Below, in pieces: positions 1 to 8,556 of a stretch of DNA of 64,000 nucleotides. This DNA comes from Larkinella insperata (GTDB lineage: Bacteria; Bacteroidota; Bacteroidia; Cytophagales; Spirosomataceae). The translations under genes and the position numbers were made by a program. The stretch spans positions 5,353,501 through 5,417,500 of the forward strand of contig NZ_CP110973.1 in NCBI RefSeq assembly GCF_026248825.1, given 5' to 3'. The notes below the pieces were generated by a model. The model did not search any database, was not told the DNA's origin, and saw nothing but the letters and a program-made list of their open reading frames with translations. Numbering within the stretch: position 1 is the first letter of the stretch; every line of letters begins with the position of its first letter.

Positions 1-839
1 ATCAAAAAGGCTTTTTCGTCTACCTCACTGATTTTATCCTTCAGACGGGTAATCTCCAGACGGGTTACCACGGCGTACAGAATGTTAATATCGTTCTGGC
101 GTAACCCGCGTTTTCCGAAGCCCTTCTCTCCTTTCAACACCGTTACACCCCGGGCTAATTCTTCGGTGATCAATTGCCGTACTTCCTCGTGCCGGTCGGA
201 AACGATCATGACGGCAATGTATTCCTCAATACCGTGAATAATGAAATCGACAGTTTTCGACGCAGCCAAGTAGGTCAGCATGGCGTACAAAGCCGTTTCA
301 ACGTTGATAAAAATGGCAGCCGAACCGAAGATCAAAATGTTGATGACCATAATGACATCCCCCACCGACATGAATGACCGACGGCTAACGTAAATTGCCA
401 GAACTTCAGTGCCATCGAGTACCCCGCCCCCCCGCATGGCCAGACCAATACCGGCCCCGAGGAAAAAACCGCCGAAGACAGCAATCAACAGCTTATCGGT
501 AGTCACGATGGGATACGGTATAAACGCCAGACACAGCGCCAGCAGCCCGATTCCGGCAGCGGTTTTAAGGGCAAACGTCCAGGAAACCTGCCGAAAGCCC
601 ATCCAGATAAAGGGGATATTGACAAGCACCACCAGAATGGCCAGGTCAATACCCGTTTTCAATTGCAACAGCAGCGAAATCCCGATAACGCCCCCATCCA
701 GAAAGTCATTGGGAAGCAGAAAGCCCTTTAGGCCCATGCCCGCGCAGAGCACGCCCAGAATAATCATAAATGCTTCCTTTATTTCCCGGTAAACGGCCGA
801 CGTCTTTGCCTTTTGTATGCGTGTTTTTACCATGATCAT
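1..839 (-). CDS. YitT family membrane protein (partial, runs off left edge)
   Basis: Read on the minus strand from an ATG at 839 (a second in-frame ATG lies at 833), this frame stays open to position 1, so the C-terminus is missing. The N-terminal two thirds hold about five hydrophobic segments with the YitT-type region GGGVLDGTEVLAIYVSRR. After the membrane part comes a cytosolic DUF2179-like region containing HGIEEYIAVMIVSDRHEEV and GVTVLKGEKGFG. This is the DUF161 + DUF2179 layout of the YitT family, whose members are inner-membrane proteins of unclear transport or export function. At least 279 codons are present, close to the usual length of about 280-300, so little is missing. The family call is firm; function is not known. 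Confidence 0.85.
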   Translation of the reverse strand, partial: MIMVKTRIQKAKTSAVYREIKEAFMIILGVLCAGMGLKGFLLPNDFLDGGVIGISLLLQLKTGIDLAILVVLVNIPFIWMGFRQVSWTFALKTAAGIGLLALCLAFIPYPIVTTDKLLIAVFGGFFLGAGIGLAMRGGGVLDGTEVLAIYVSRRSFMSVGDVIMVINILIFGSAAIFINVETALYAMLTYLAASKTVDFIIHGIEEYIAVMIVSDRHEEVRQLITEELARGVTVLKGEKGFGKRGLRQNDINILYAVVTRLEITRLKDKISEVDEKAFL

Positions 840-977
840 GTGTGGTTTGTGGACAAATAATTTACAATGAGAGAAATAGGGATATAGCTCACCTAACGGG
901 TTCAGGTCGCCAGACCGCCAGGGGTCTGTATTCAATCTGTATCCGGTGAGTCGTGAAAACCGTCCTGATGGTGACGG

Positions 978-1020
978 GTCTTTAGGAGCGAAGCCAAAGG
1001 GAGCCGGGCTCCCGCTATCG
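978..1020. other. Small GC-rich hairpin in intergenic region
   Basis: GGGAGC-CGG-GCTCCC at about 999-1013 forms a six-pair stem between the YitT gene start and the end of the small membrane-protein gene at 1032. It lacks a U-run in either direction, so it is a weak terminator candidate at best. Nothing else was recognised between 840 and 1031. Confidence 0.25.
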
Positions 1021-1031
1021 GTTGGGCAGAA

Positions 1032-1400
1032 TCAAGGGGCGTTTATTGCGATCTGATGGCCGAACAGGCGCCGGAAATAAGCGAAGAAATAATAGGGTAC
1101 GCTGCGTTGACGGATCAGTCGGGGTTCCCGGATGAGGACCCAAACCGTCGGGATAATGGCGAAAAAAGCCGGCGGCACCTGGTGCGAAACCGTCGGGGCC
1201 ACAATGACTTCGTGAACGATGGAGTGGGAAAACTCATCGGTCAGGTGATCCAGCAGGTCGTGGTCCGACGAGGTTCCAATGGTAACCACCTTCCATTCCG
1301 CACCGCTGGCCACACCGGCCGGCGACCCGGCCCAATAGCCAAGCGCCCACCCGATCAGCAGGAAGCAGAGAAATGAAAATATGGTCCGATAAAACTTCAT
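1032..1400 (-). CDS. Small membrane/secreted protein, unknown function
   Basis: 122 residues from the ATG at 1400. This start is preferred over an upstream in-frame ATG (1514) because it places a hydrophobic segment (FLCFLLIGWALGYWAG) right at the N-terminus, as a signal anchor. A second hydrophobic stretch (AFFAIIPTVWVLI) lies near residues 80-95, followed by a basic, aromatic tail. The middle is polar with an acidic His-rich run (SSDHDLLDHL). I do not recognise a family. The gene is divergent from folD; the opposite-strand reading frame here lacks protein-like features and is treated as a shadow. Confidence 0.5.
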   Translation of the reverse strand: MKFYRTIFSFLCFLLIGWALGYWAGSPAGVASGAEWKVVTIGTSSDHDLLDHLTDEFSHSIVHEVIVAPTVSHQVPPAFFAIIPTVWVLIREPRLIRQRSVPYYFFAYFRRLFGHQIAINAP

Positions 1401-1533
1401 CAAATTAAAGACGCTGGGGGCTAGAAAAATGCAGGATACAATGCGGTTTTTACAAGTATAGTGAATTTTTCCGTAAAAAGCCAGTCTGATTCCAAATAAT
1501 GAGCAAAGCCGCACCAGGTCCGGACAAAACCGC

Positions 1534-1541
1534 TACCTTTG
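1534..1541 (+). promoter_or_regulatory. Bacteroidota -7 promoter motif before folD
   Basis: TACCTTTG matches the phylum-typical TAnnTTTG -7 element and lies 20 bp before the folD ATG. No clear TTG -33 element was found at the usual distance. The motif supports the ATG at 1562 over the in-frame ATG at 1499, which would be upstream of the transcript start. Confidence 0.5.
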
Positions 1542-1561
1542 CCTTTTTATTGATTCGACGC

Positions 1562-2443
1562 ATGCAACTCCTTGACGGCAAACTCCTCTCCCAGCAAATC
1601 AAACAGGAACTCGCGGCTGAAGTAGCCGACATCAACGCACAAGGCGGCAAGATTCCGCATCTGGTTGCCATTCTGGTCGGTACCGCCGGCCGCAGCGAAA
1701 CCTACGTAGCCAGTAAAATGAAAAGCTGCGAAGAAATCGGGATGAAGTCCACGCTCATCCGGTTCGACGATTCCGTTACGGAAGAAGAACTGATCAATGC
1801 CGTTCGGGACGTGAATGCTAACCCCGACATGGACGGCCTGATCGTTCAATTGCCCCTGCCCGCCCACGTCTCGGCGGACAAAGTGATGGAGACCATCGAT
1901 CCCGCCAAGGACGTGGACGGTTTTCATCCGATCAACATTGGCCGGATGGCCAAGGGCTTGCCGGCTTACATTTCGGCGACGCCCCAGGGCATTCTGGAAA
2001 TGCTGAAACGGTATGGGATCGAAACGGCGGGCAAACACTGCGTGGTAGTAGGCCGCAGCCAGATTGTGGGCCTGCCGATGAGCATTCTGATGCAGCGCAA
2101 CACCAACCCCGGCAACTGCACCGTAACGCTCACGCACAGCCGGACGCAGAATCTGCCCGAGATCTGCCGTACAGCCGACATTCTGATTGCCGCCCTGGGC
2201 CGCCCGGAGTTTATTACCGCCGACATGGTGAAGGAAGGCGCCGTGGTAATCGACGTCGGCCTGGAACGGGTACCGGACGCGACCAAGAAAAGCGGCTTTT
2301 CGCTGAAAGGCGACGTTAAGTTTGACGAAGTGGCCCCCAAAACCAGCTACATTACACCCGTACCCGGCGGGGTTGGCCTGATGACCATCTGCTCCCTGAT
2401 GCAGAACACCCTCAAGGCCGCCCGCAAGGAAGTATACAAGTAA
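1562..2443 (+). CDS. folD: Bifunctional methylenetetrahydrofolate dehydrogenase / methenyltetrahydrofolate cyclohydrolase
   Basis: Cytosolic enzyme of one-carbon metabolism that interconverts 5,10-methylene-THF and 10-formyl-THF using NADP. The 293-residue length is typical. Visible motifs: YVASK at about 48-52 with the catalytic lysine, QLPLP at about 96-100, KDVDGFHP at about 116-123, the nucleotide-binding VVGRSQIVGLP at about 162-172, and PVPGGVGLMT near 265-275. The start is the ATG at 1562, just after a TAnnTTTG promoter motif. An opposite-strand ORF of 305 codons over the same DNA is a shadow. The gene is monocistronic and ends in a bidirectional terminator shared with the convergent peptidase-like gene. 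Confidence 0.97.
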   Translation: MQLLDGKLLSQQIKQELAAEVADINAQGGKIPHLVAILVGTAGRSETYVASKMKSCEEIGMKSTLIRFDDSVTEEELINAVRDVNANPDMDGLIVQLPLPAHVSADKVMETIDPAKDVDGFHPINIGRMAKGLPAYISATPQGILEMLKRYGIETAGKHCVVVGRSQIVGLPMSILMQRNTNPGNCTVTLTHSRTQNLPEICRTADILIAALGRPEFITADMVKEGAVVIDVGLERVPDATKKSGFSLKGDVKFDEVAPKTSYITPVPGGVGLMTICSLMQNTLKAARKEVYK

Positions 2444-2444
2444 T

Positions 2445-2479
2445 AAAAAAGCCCACGGGTCCACCCCGTGGGCTTTTTT
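2445..2479. terminator. Bidirectional intrinsic terminator
   Basis: GCCCACGGG (2451-2459) pairs with CCCGTGGGC (2465-2473). The stem is flanked by A6 on the left and T7 on the right, so it can terminate both folD (+) and the convergent gene that ends at 2485 (-). Confidence 0.9.
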
Positions 2480-2484
2480 ATTAA

Positions 2485-5367
2485 TTAAATTCCGATACCG
2501 ATCACCAGCGGCTGCACAATCATTTCACCGGATTTCAGGTTATAAATCGTCCGGACGCCCGCTTCAAAAGGAGTGCGAAGCCGCAGCACGTTGAACACAA
2601 ACGATACATCCAGCCCTGTCGTGTAAAATTGGTTATAACCAGCCGATCCCGGCATTGGTGAGCGGCTTTCCCCCTGCGCAAAATCGTAAAAGCCGGCGGC
2701 TTTTACCCGTTGAATGTAAAGCCAGCGCCCAACGGCCCAATGCGGATTGAGCAGCGGCAAACGGTATTCGGCGCTGGCGGTCATCAACTGATCGTAGCTG
2801 ACGTAGGGTTGCCCGCGCGGAAAAAACACCGCGGCCGCAAAGCGATACGTGCCCCGCATCTGCTCCTGATACCCCGCCCGTACCCGCAGGGAATGATGCT
2901 TACCGACACCCGGCAGGTACACACTACCCTGCAAGGCCCATACCTCCCCGCGTAATGCCCCGCCAAACGGTGTGTTGCGCCAAACCGCCGATACCGTCTG
3001 GCCCCAGCGCGGAGCCACATCCTGTTTGCTCATCTTCAGCGTCCGGGAATACGACAAACCGTAGGACAGCCCGTTCAGTACCCGCCCGAAGCCCACTTCC
3101 GTGATGGGCCGCACGGGCAGATCATACCCGCTGACCTGTTGTAGATTGTAATACGCCGAAAGGTAGGCGCTTTGATTGTATTTCGAGGTGGTAAGCTGCA
3201 ACGGAATCCGAAATCCCGCCGTCAATTGATTGTAGTTCCACGAATCACTCCGCAAAGAATCAAGCGGGGTCCGCCGATCCACGTAGACGGAAGTAGACCG
3301 TTGCCCCCGCTCAAAGCCAACGTCGAGGATGGGAAACCAGCCTTGGTAGCTTGCATTTGCGTAATAATTGACGGTTCGTTCGGCCTGATTGTACCCTAAG
3401 CCCACACCAAGCTGCGTTGTACTGAGCAAGTCCTGAGATTGCAGGCCAACCGTGCCGCTTTGCCCGTCGGAACTAACCACCGGCCCCCAACTGTAAATAT
3501 TAACGGCATTGAGCAATCGGCTGTAACGACTTTTGGGGTATTCTTCGGGTGCGGACAACGAATCGGCCAGGGCCGAACGGACGGCAGCCGCGCCGGGTTC
3601 CTGGGCAATGAGGGGACCAAAGTACCGCACCGACTGGTCATTAACCTGCCCCGCGGGTACCCAACGGGACGGATCAATCGGCATTTCGGCAATGCGGTGA
3701 CCGCTCGCCCGAAAATCGTGAAAAATCAGCTTTTTACCGTCCCCGGAAACCGTAGGATGATACGCCCCCAATGGCCGGGAGGTAACCTGGTAGGTCTGGC
3801 CGGTTTGGGTGTTCAGCGCGTAGATGTTGTCGATGCCCGACTGGGGCGAATTGTAGAAAACATACTCTTTCCAGGGCTGCGGATGGCTGATATTCTGGTT
3901 GACAACCGGCATCAAATCGCGCCGGGTGCCGGTTTCTGCATCAATCCGCTGGATGGTTTTGCCGCTTCGTTTTCGGATGACAGCCACCAGCGTTCGGTTA
4001 TCTTCCTGCCAGCGGGGCTGGACGTAAAAGTCGTTCTCCGGATTGTCCAGAACCCGCAGTTCCTGCCCTGTTTCCGAATCCAGAATCACCAGCCGGGTCT
4101 GGTAGGCTTCGTCGTTTCGAACGGCCACTACCCGTGATCCGTCGGGCGAGAGCGCGGCCACCGAATAGCGACTTTGGTGGCTCAGACGGCGTAGTTTTTG
4201 GGTCTTGAAATCATACAGTTTAATTTCAGAATCGATTTTCTGTCCAAAACGCACGTCGTAGCGAAACTCGGTCCAGCATATTTTCCCGGCGGCCGCCGAC
4301 AGCATTTCGGGGTTGTTGTATAAACCGGGGATAAAAACCCGGGTTTCCTCTCCGTTGCGATCCAGACGGACAAATTGCGTAATGTCTCCCAAACCGGATT
4401 TAACGGCAACTACCTCCTGATCAGAAATGGACTGCGGATATTGGTAGTTGGTAAACACCTTTTCCGACGCCTTCACCGGATAAGTGACCGCATCGGTCAG
4501 TTTCAATCCTTCCTGTTGTTTTCGCCAGGTTTCTTCAATATCGGCCATCAAGCGGTCGTAAAGCTCCTCCACCCGGTAACGGGTCGTTTTTTTGATGCCA
4601 TTGGAAAACGAAAACGGATACAGCGGGAACCGATAATACCGGTTCAGCACATCACTCCAGGCAGCGGCCCCGTGGGTTCGCTTCAAATAAGTAGACATAA
4701 AGTAGCCCAATACGTAGTGATTGGGCACATTGTCGCGGTAAGAACCCCCGACAGCCTTGGGGTAGCTAAACCGCCGACCGGCCAGCAGATTGGCCCGCAT
4801 TCCGAGGTCAAAATGGGGAATCCGGCCCCGCCCGCCCCCGGTTAAAACCGACTCAGTTCCAACGGCATCTCCCTCCCAAAACCAGTCGGGTACCCCCAGC
4901 GTCAAGGCCGCCAGAGCCGTGTTGCCAAACAACGTATAAGCAGCACGGGTAAGCCCCTGCAACGCTTTGTCGTACTGGACTACGTGCCGGAATTCGTGCA
5001 CCGCCAGCAGGTCAAGCCAGGCGAGGTTGCCGGCCAGAAAGGGGTCCTGCGGGGGCGTCGCAAAGAACTCCGAGCGCCGGGGCAGCAGCGTCACAAAGCC
5101 GTTGCTCTGCATGGTCTGGTTCTGCAGAATGACCGACAACCGGCGGGGCTGTTTCTTCAACGTTGCACTGACGGGTTGATAAACCTGTTCCAGACGCCGG
5201 GCGGTTTGCTGGGCCGTCTGATCGAATCCCCGGGGGTACAAAACCCGAAAATGGGGCGTGCGCACCTGATACCAGGAAAGAGAAGGTGGATTCTGATCGA
5301 GAACGGGAAGAGTCTGGGCCGCGGCCGACAAAGAAGAAAGTAATAAAATCGGCAACCAATAACGCAT
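2485..5367 (-). CDS. Secreted HExxH peptidase-like protein with WD40/TolB propeller and barrel-like C-terminus
   Basis: 960 residues from the ATG at 5367; a few codons upstream another ATG (5388) would also work. A signal peptide ends near AAAQT. An N-terminal gluzincin-like domain carries HEFRHVVQ at about 124-131, and WFWEGDAVGTES about 40 residues later supplies the likely third zinc ligand. The middle, roughly residues 290-590, has TolB/PD40-like repeats (LSPDGSRVVAVRND, VSGDGKKLIFHD). The last ~330 residues are alternating aromatic/glycine strands like an outer-membrane barrel, though the final residues (VIGIGI) lack the usual terminal aromatic. Inference: a cell-envelope metallopeptidase anchored in the outer membrane. 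Domain order is seen in sequence; substrate is unknown. Confidence 0.75.
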   Translation of the reverse strand: MRYWLPILLLSSLSAAAQTLPVLDQNPPSLSWYQVRTPHFRVLYPRGFDQTAQQTARRLEQVYQPVSATLKKQPRRLSVILQNQTMQSNGFVTLLPRRSEFFATPPQDPFLAGNLAWLDLLAVHEFRHVVQYDKALQGLTRAAYTLFGNTALAALTLGVPDWFWEGDAVGTESVLTGGGRGRIPHFDLGMRANLLAGRRFSYPKAVGGSYRDNVPNHYVLGYFMSTYLKRTHGAAAWSDVLNRYYRFPLYPFSFSNGIKKTTRYRVEELYDRLMADIEETWRKQQEGLKLTDAVTYPVKASEKVFTNYQYPQSISDQEVVAVKSGLGDITQFVRLDRNGEETRVFIPGLYNNPEMLSAAAGKICWTEFRYDVRFGQKIDSEIKLYDFKTQKLRRLSHQSRYSVAALSPDGSRVVAVRNDEAYQTRLVILDSETGQELRVLDNPENDFYVQPRWQEDNRTLVAVIRKRSGKTIQRIDAETGTRRDLMPVVNQNISHPQPWKEYVFYNSPQSGIDNIYALNTQTGQTYQVTSRPLGAYHPTVSGDGKKLIFHDFRASGHRIAEMPIDPSRWVPAGQVNDQSVRYFGPLIAQEPGAAAVRSALADSLSAPEEYPKSRYSRLLNAVNIYSWGPVVSSDGQSGTVGLQSQDLLSTTQLGVGLGYNQAERTVNYYANASYQGWFPILDVGFERGQRSTSVYVDRRTPLDSLRSDSWNYNQLTAGFRIPLQLTTSKYNQSAYLSAYYNLQQVSGYDLPVRPITEVGFGRVLNGLSYGLSYSRTLKMSKQDVAPRWGQTVSAVWRNTPFGGALRGEVWALQGSVYLPGVGKHHSLRVRAGYQEQMRGTYRFAAAVFFPRGQPYVSYDQLMTASAEYRLPLLNPHWAVGRWLYIQRVKAAGFYDFAQGESRSPMPGSAGYNQFYTTGLDVSFVFNVLRLRTPFEAGVRTIYNLKSGEMIVQPLVIGIGI

Positions 5368-5531
5368 AGAAAAGAACAGCAAAATCAAAAAATGTAACCG
5401 GTAAGGTACTGTAAATAAGGTAATCCGTTGAATTTAGGCAAAATATAAATCCATAAGTTGGCAATCGTTATGAAAACCGCTATCTTCAATCGCTCAATCC
5501 GGGACGTTGTTCTGTGCCCACCGATTTCTCT

Positions 5532-5972
5532 ATGTTGCCAAATAGACCGTTTACCATTTTAGTTGCCGAGGATGATGAAGAAGATCGGCTGTTATTGGAT
5601 GAAGCGCTGATGCAAAATGGATTATTCGATTGCGGACGATTCGTTGAGGACGGCGATCAGGTCATGGAATACCTCCTGAATTGCCTCAGCCCGGATGCCC
5701 TCAATCCCCTGCCTTCGCTGATTATTCTGGACATCAACATGCCCCTCCGCAACGGTCTGGACACCCTCCGCGCCATCCGTTCCAACAACCAGTTGAAGAA
5801 CATTCCGGTCCTGATCATGACATCCTCGCGGCAGGAAGTGGAGAAAGCGTACCGGATGGGCGCCAATTCCTATCTGGTCAAACCCATTCTGTTTGACGAC
5901 CTGATCCAGATGATGGGTGACGTGGCCACCTACTGGCGGGACACCGTCAACCTGCCCAACACGGAATACTAG
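5532..5972 (+). CDS. Single-domain response regulator (CheY/Rcp1-like)
   Basis: 146 residues containing only a receiver domain: acidic pocket AEDDEEDR near the N-terminus, phosphoacceptor in ILDINMP, the TSS switch residue and the KP of LVKPI. There is no output domain. The ATG at 5532 gives the receiver a normal N-terminus; a GTG at 5514 in the same frame is an alternative. Rcp1-like proteins relay phosphate from histidine kinases, but no kinase is adjacent, so the partner is encoded elsewhere. The gene is divergent from the peptidase-like gene and convergent with the glycosyltransferase. Confidence 0.85.
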   Translation: MLPNRPFTILVAEDDEEDRLLLDEALMQNGLFDCGRFVEDGDQVMEYLLNCLSPDALNPLPSLIILDINMPLRNGLDTLRAIRSNNQLKNIPVLIMTSSRQEVEKAYRMGANSYLVKPILFDDLIQMMGDVATYWRDTVNLPNTEY

Positions 5973-5979
5973 GCCCCGG

Positions 5980-6978
5980 TTAGCGTACCATATGGTATAA
6001 AACCGACGCCTTAAAACGCATTTCCCTGAAAAGCCGCGTGGGCCGCAGACCGCCCCCGGTGTAATACCGGTGAATGATATTTTTACTATTTCCCTGAAAA
6101 TGAAGCGTGTGCAGCAACACGTCTTTCTTTAAGAAAACGTTGTGAGCCATCGGGAAGCCGTTTTTCATCACGATCTTTTTACGACCCAGGCCGAATTCGT
6201 ATTCGTCCAGGTTGTAGTTCGTCGCCATGCAGATGTTGTGGTCAAACGCCGAGCTGTTCAGCGATTCGGACAGGTTGCGGATGCGGGTACGCTCTTCTTC
6301 GTAAAAAACATACAACGCCGTCATGTCCGAGATACCGGCGCGGTCGTTTTTAATAATTTTCTCGGCCCGAATCTGATCCATGAATGCCATCAGCCGGGGC
6401 TCGGTATACAGGTTGCCAGCCAACTCGCAGAAAAGATTGATGCCCTCCCAGGTCCAGTACGATGAATGACCCGAAGACGACCGGACCCACTGATAGTCAG
6501 CGCCAACATTAAATCCCGCAATGTACTGATTCAGACCGGTTTGGTCGACGTATTTGGTCAGATCCGAATAAATCATCACGTCTGAATCGGCCACGAACAC
6601 CTGCTGGTAGCCTTCCCGGCGCATGAGTTCCTTGACCAGGTACCAGCGAATGAAACAGAACAGTTCGTAATGGTAATTGTTGGGCGACGAATGCTTGTAG
6701 ACTTGCTCGAACTGCTCGGTCTCTTCGTTCAGCAAATCCCGGATAGTATGGTGAATCAGAAACGGAAACCGGTTGTTGTCTGCGTCCCCTATTAAATGAA
6801 TCGGGCTATCTGGGTTGGAATTTGCGGCCTGACGTAATGTAAATTCAAGGTAATGACTATAGTTCTGATGAACAAAGACAATGGGAATGCCCGAACGATC
6901 TCCCGCTTTCTGATTAAGCCTGGTTATCATTCCCGGGGTGGTATTATACTCAGTTGAAGTCGGAGAGGTATTAGTCAT
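5980..6978 (-). CDS. Glycosyltransferase-like protein (GT-A type)
   Basis: 332 residues from the ATG at 6978; in-frame upstream ATGs at 7014 and 7035 add an unremarkable leader. An N-terminal nucleotide-binding-like start (IPIVFVHQNYSHYLEFTLRQ) is followed by FVADSDVMIYSD, a DxD-type metal/nucleotide-sugar motif at about residue 125. Conserved-looking segments SDMTALYVFYE and LHTLHFQG follow. No signal peptide or membrane helix, so a cytosolic sugar transferase is likely. The acceptor is unknown, and it stands alone with no capsule or LPS cluster nearby. It lies just downstream of the aldehyde dehydrogenase on the same strand. Confidence 0.6.
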   Translation of the reverse strand: MTNTSPTSTEYNTTPGMITRLNQKAGDRSGIPIVFVHQNYSHYLEFTLRQAANSNPDSPIHLIGDADNNRFPFLIHHTIRDLLNEETEQFEQVYKHSSPNNYHYELFCFIRWYLVKELMRREGYQQVFVADSDVMIYSDLTKYVDQTGLNQYIAGFNVGADYQWVRSSSGHSSYWTWEGINLFCELAGNLYTEPRLMAFMDQIRAEKIIKNDRAGISDMTALYVFYEEERTRIRNLSESLNSSAFDHNICMATNYNLDEYEFGLGRKKIVMKNGFPMAHNVFLKKDVLLHTLHFQGNSKNIIHRYYTGGGLRPTRLFREMRFKASVLYHMVR

Positions 6979-7051
6979 AGTGATTTGTTGAGTAAAAGTC
7001 GTCACTAAGATAGACATTCCTGGATACGGACCCAATAATCCAAGAAAACGT

Positions 7052-8482
7052 TTAAAGGTATTTGATGAAAAAATTGACCAGCTTTTTCACCCTGTCTGAA
7101 TATGGCGGATAGATCAAATCGAGTACGCCAAACTGCCGATTGACCACTCCGCGGGCGTTTGAAAACTCCTGAAAACCGTAAAATCCGTTTGACTTTCCGA
7201 TACCGCTTTGATTTACACCGCCTACCGGCAACTCCGTATGGGCGAAATGAACGAGCGTATCGTTGATCACCGTGTTACCGGCCGTGGTGCGCTCCAGCCA
7301 GTACTGCGCGGCCGCCGTTGTCTGACTAAATAGGTACATGACCAGCGGTTTGTCCCGACCCGTTAGGTAACGCTGCACTTCGTCGCGCGTGTCGTAGGCG
7401 ATAATGGGCAGCAGCGGACCAAAGATTTCTTCCTGCATCACTTCCATATTTATACTCACGTTTTCCAACAGGGTCGGTTCGATGAAACGGTCGTTTGGAT
7501 CAGTCTGCCCGCCTATTAAAACCGTACTGCCTTTAGCCTGGGCGTCATCCAGCAGGGCCTTCAGCCGGTCGAAATGGCGACTGTTAATGATCCGGGCGTA
7601 ACTCTCCGACGCCTGAACCCCCATGCCGTCGGCATTGTACATGCGCTGGACGGCTTTCTGAATGGCTGCCACCAGCCGGTCTTTCACCGTCCGCTGCACC
7701 AGCACGTAATCGGGTGCCACACACGTCTGACCGCTATTGACCCATTTACCCCAGGCAATTCGGCGGGCCGTCGCTTCAATATCCGCCGTTTCGTCCACCA
7801 GGCAAGGAGACTTTCCACCCAGTTCCAGCGTAACGGAACTCAGGTTTCGGGCCGCAGCGGCCAGCACTTGCTTGCCAACAGCCGTACTGCCGGTAAAGAA
7901 AATATGATCGAAAGGTAATTCCAACAGATTTTGAGCCACCGTAGCGTCGCCTTCTATGACGGCCACTTCCTCCTCGGGAAACAGGCTCCCAATCATCTCG
8001 CGAATGAAATCCGTAGTAGCTGGCGTTAGCTCCGACGGTTTCAGGATTGCCGTGTTTCCGGCGGCAAGGGCCGAGATCAACGGTTTGATGGTCAGGTAAA
8101 ATGGATAGTTCCAGGGGGCAATAATCAGGGTGACGCCCTTGGGCTCGTAGCGTACGTAGCTGGACGTTCCCAACATTCCTAAGGGGGTTGGCACGGAATG
8201 CGGTTTAAGCCAGTTTTTTACCTGCTGGAGGGCCACATTCAGTTCGTTGTTGGTGGCAAACAACTCCGTCAGCTCCGTTTCCGCCGGGGGTTTTCGAAAA
8301 TCGGCGTAAAGGGCGGTAGTCAGACCGGTCCGATTCTTTAGCAGATACGCCTGAATTTTCTTCAGCTTGGCGATTCGTTCCGGGGCTTTCGTTAACGCGA
8401 CGGTGCGAGCCTGCTGGCGTTGCGCATCGAATAACTGCCGGATTCGGGCCTTATTTTCGAGATTATCCGTCACGGTTTCCAT
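7052..8482 (-). CDS. Aldehyde dehydrogenase family protein (ALDH3-like)
   Basis: 476 residues, the length of the class-3/fatty-aldehyde dehydrogenase group. The NAD-binding and catalytic motifs are visible: IIAPWNYPFYLTIKPL, FFTGSTAVGK, LELGGKSPCLV with the catalytic Glu, NSGQTCVAPDYVLV with the nucleophilic Cys, and the C-terminal PVGGVNQSGIGKSNG. It oxidises aldehydes to acids with NAD(P). The C-terminal basic stretch (YSDRVKKLVNFFIKYL) could be a membrane-associating tail, as in fatty aldehyde dehydrogenases. It is divergent from the XRE regulator; control by that regulator is possible but not shown. Confidence 0.9.
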   Translation of the reverse strand: METVTDNLENKARIRQLFDAQRQQARTVALTKAPERIAKLKKIQAYLLKNRTGLTTALYADFRKPPAETELTELFATNNELNVALQQVKNWLKPHSVPTPLGMLGTSSYVRYEPKGVTLIIAPWNYPFYLTIKPLISALAAGNTAILKPSELTPATTDFIREMIGSLFPEEEVAVIEGDATVAQNLLELPFDHIFFTGSTAVGKQVLAAAARNLSSVTLELGGKSPCLVDETADIEATARRIAWGKWVNSGQTCVAPDYVLVQRTVKDRLVAAIQKAVQRMYNADGMGVQASESYARIINSRHFDRLKALLDDAQAKGSTVLIGGQTDPNDRFIEPTLLENVSINMEVMQEEIFGPLLPIIAYDTRDEVQRYLTGRDKPLVMYLFSQTTAAAQYWLERTTAGNTVINDTLVHFAHTELPVGGVNQSGIGKSNGFYGFQEFSNARGVVNRQFGVLDLIYPPYSDRVKKLVNFFIKYL

Positions 8483-8533
8483 CTCACAAGCACGTTTTCA
8501 TTGAAAAAGCGGGTAATAATACAGAAATACTAA

Positions 8534-8541
8534 TATTTTTG
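8534..8541 (+). promoter_or_regulatory. -7 promoter motif before the XRE/S24-like gene
   Basis: TATTTTTG matches TAnnTTTG. It overlaps an in-frame TTG at 8539, so translation more likely begins at the ATG at 8557, leaving a very short leader. Confidence 0.45.
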
Positions 8542-8556
8542 TCAAAACACTGTTCC

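Noticed and set aside
1547..2464. 305-codon ORF antisense to folD
   Set aside because: Runs entirely opposite folD, has no family motifs, and its composition (His/Gly/Ala-rich) is that of a reverse-strand shadow.
5470..5562. 30-codon ORF starting MKTAIFNRS before the response regulator
   Set aside because: Overlaps the response-regulator start in another frame, with no signal of its own.
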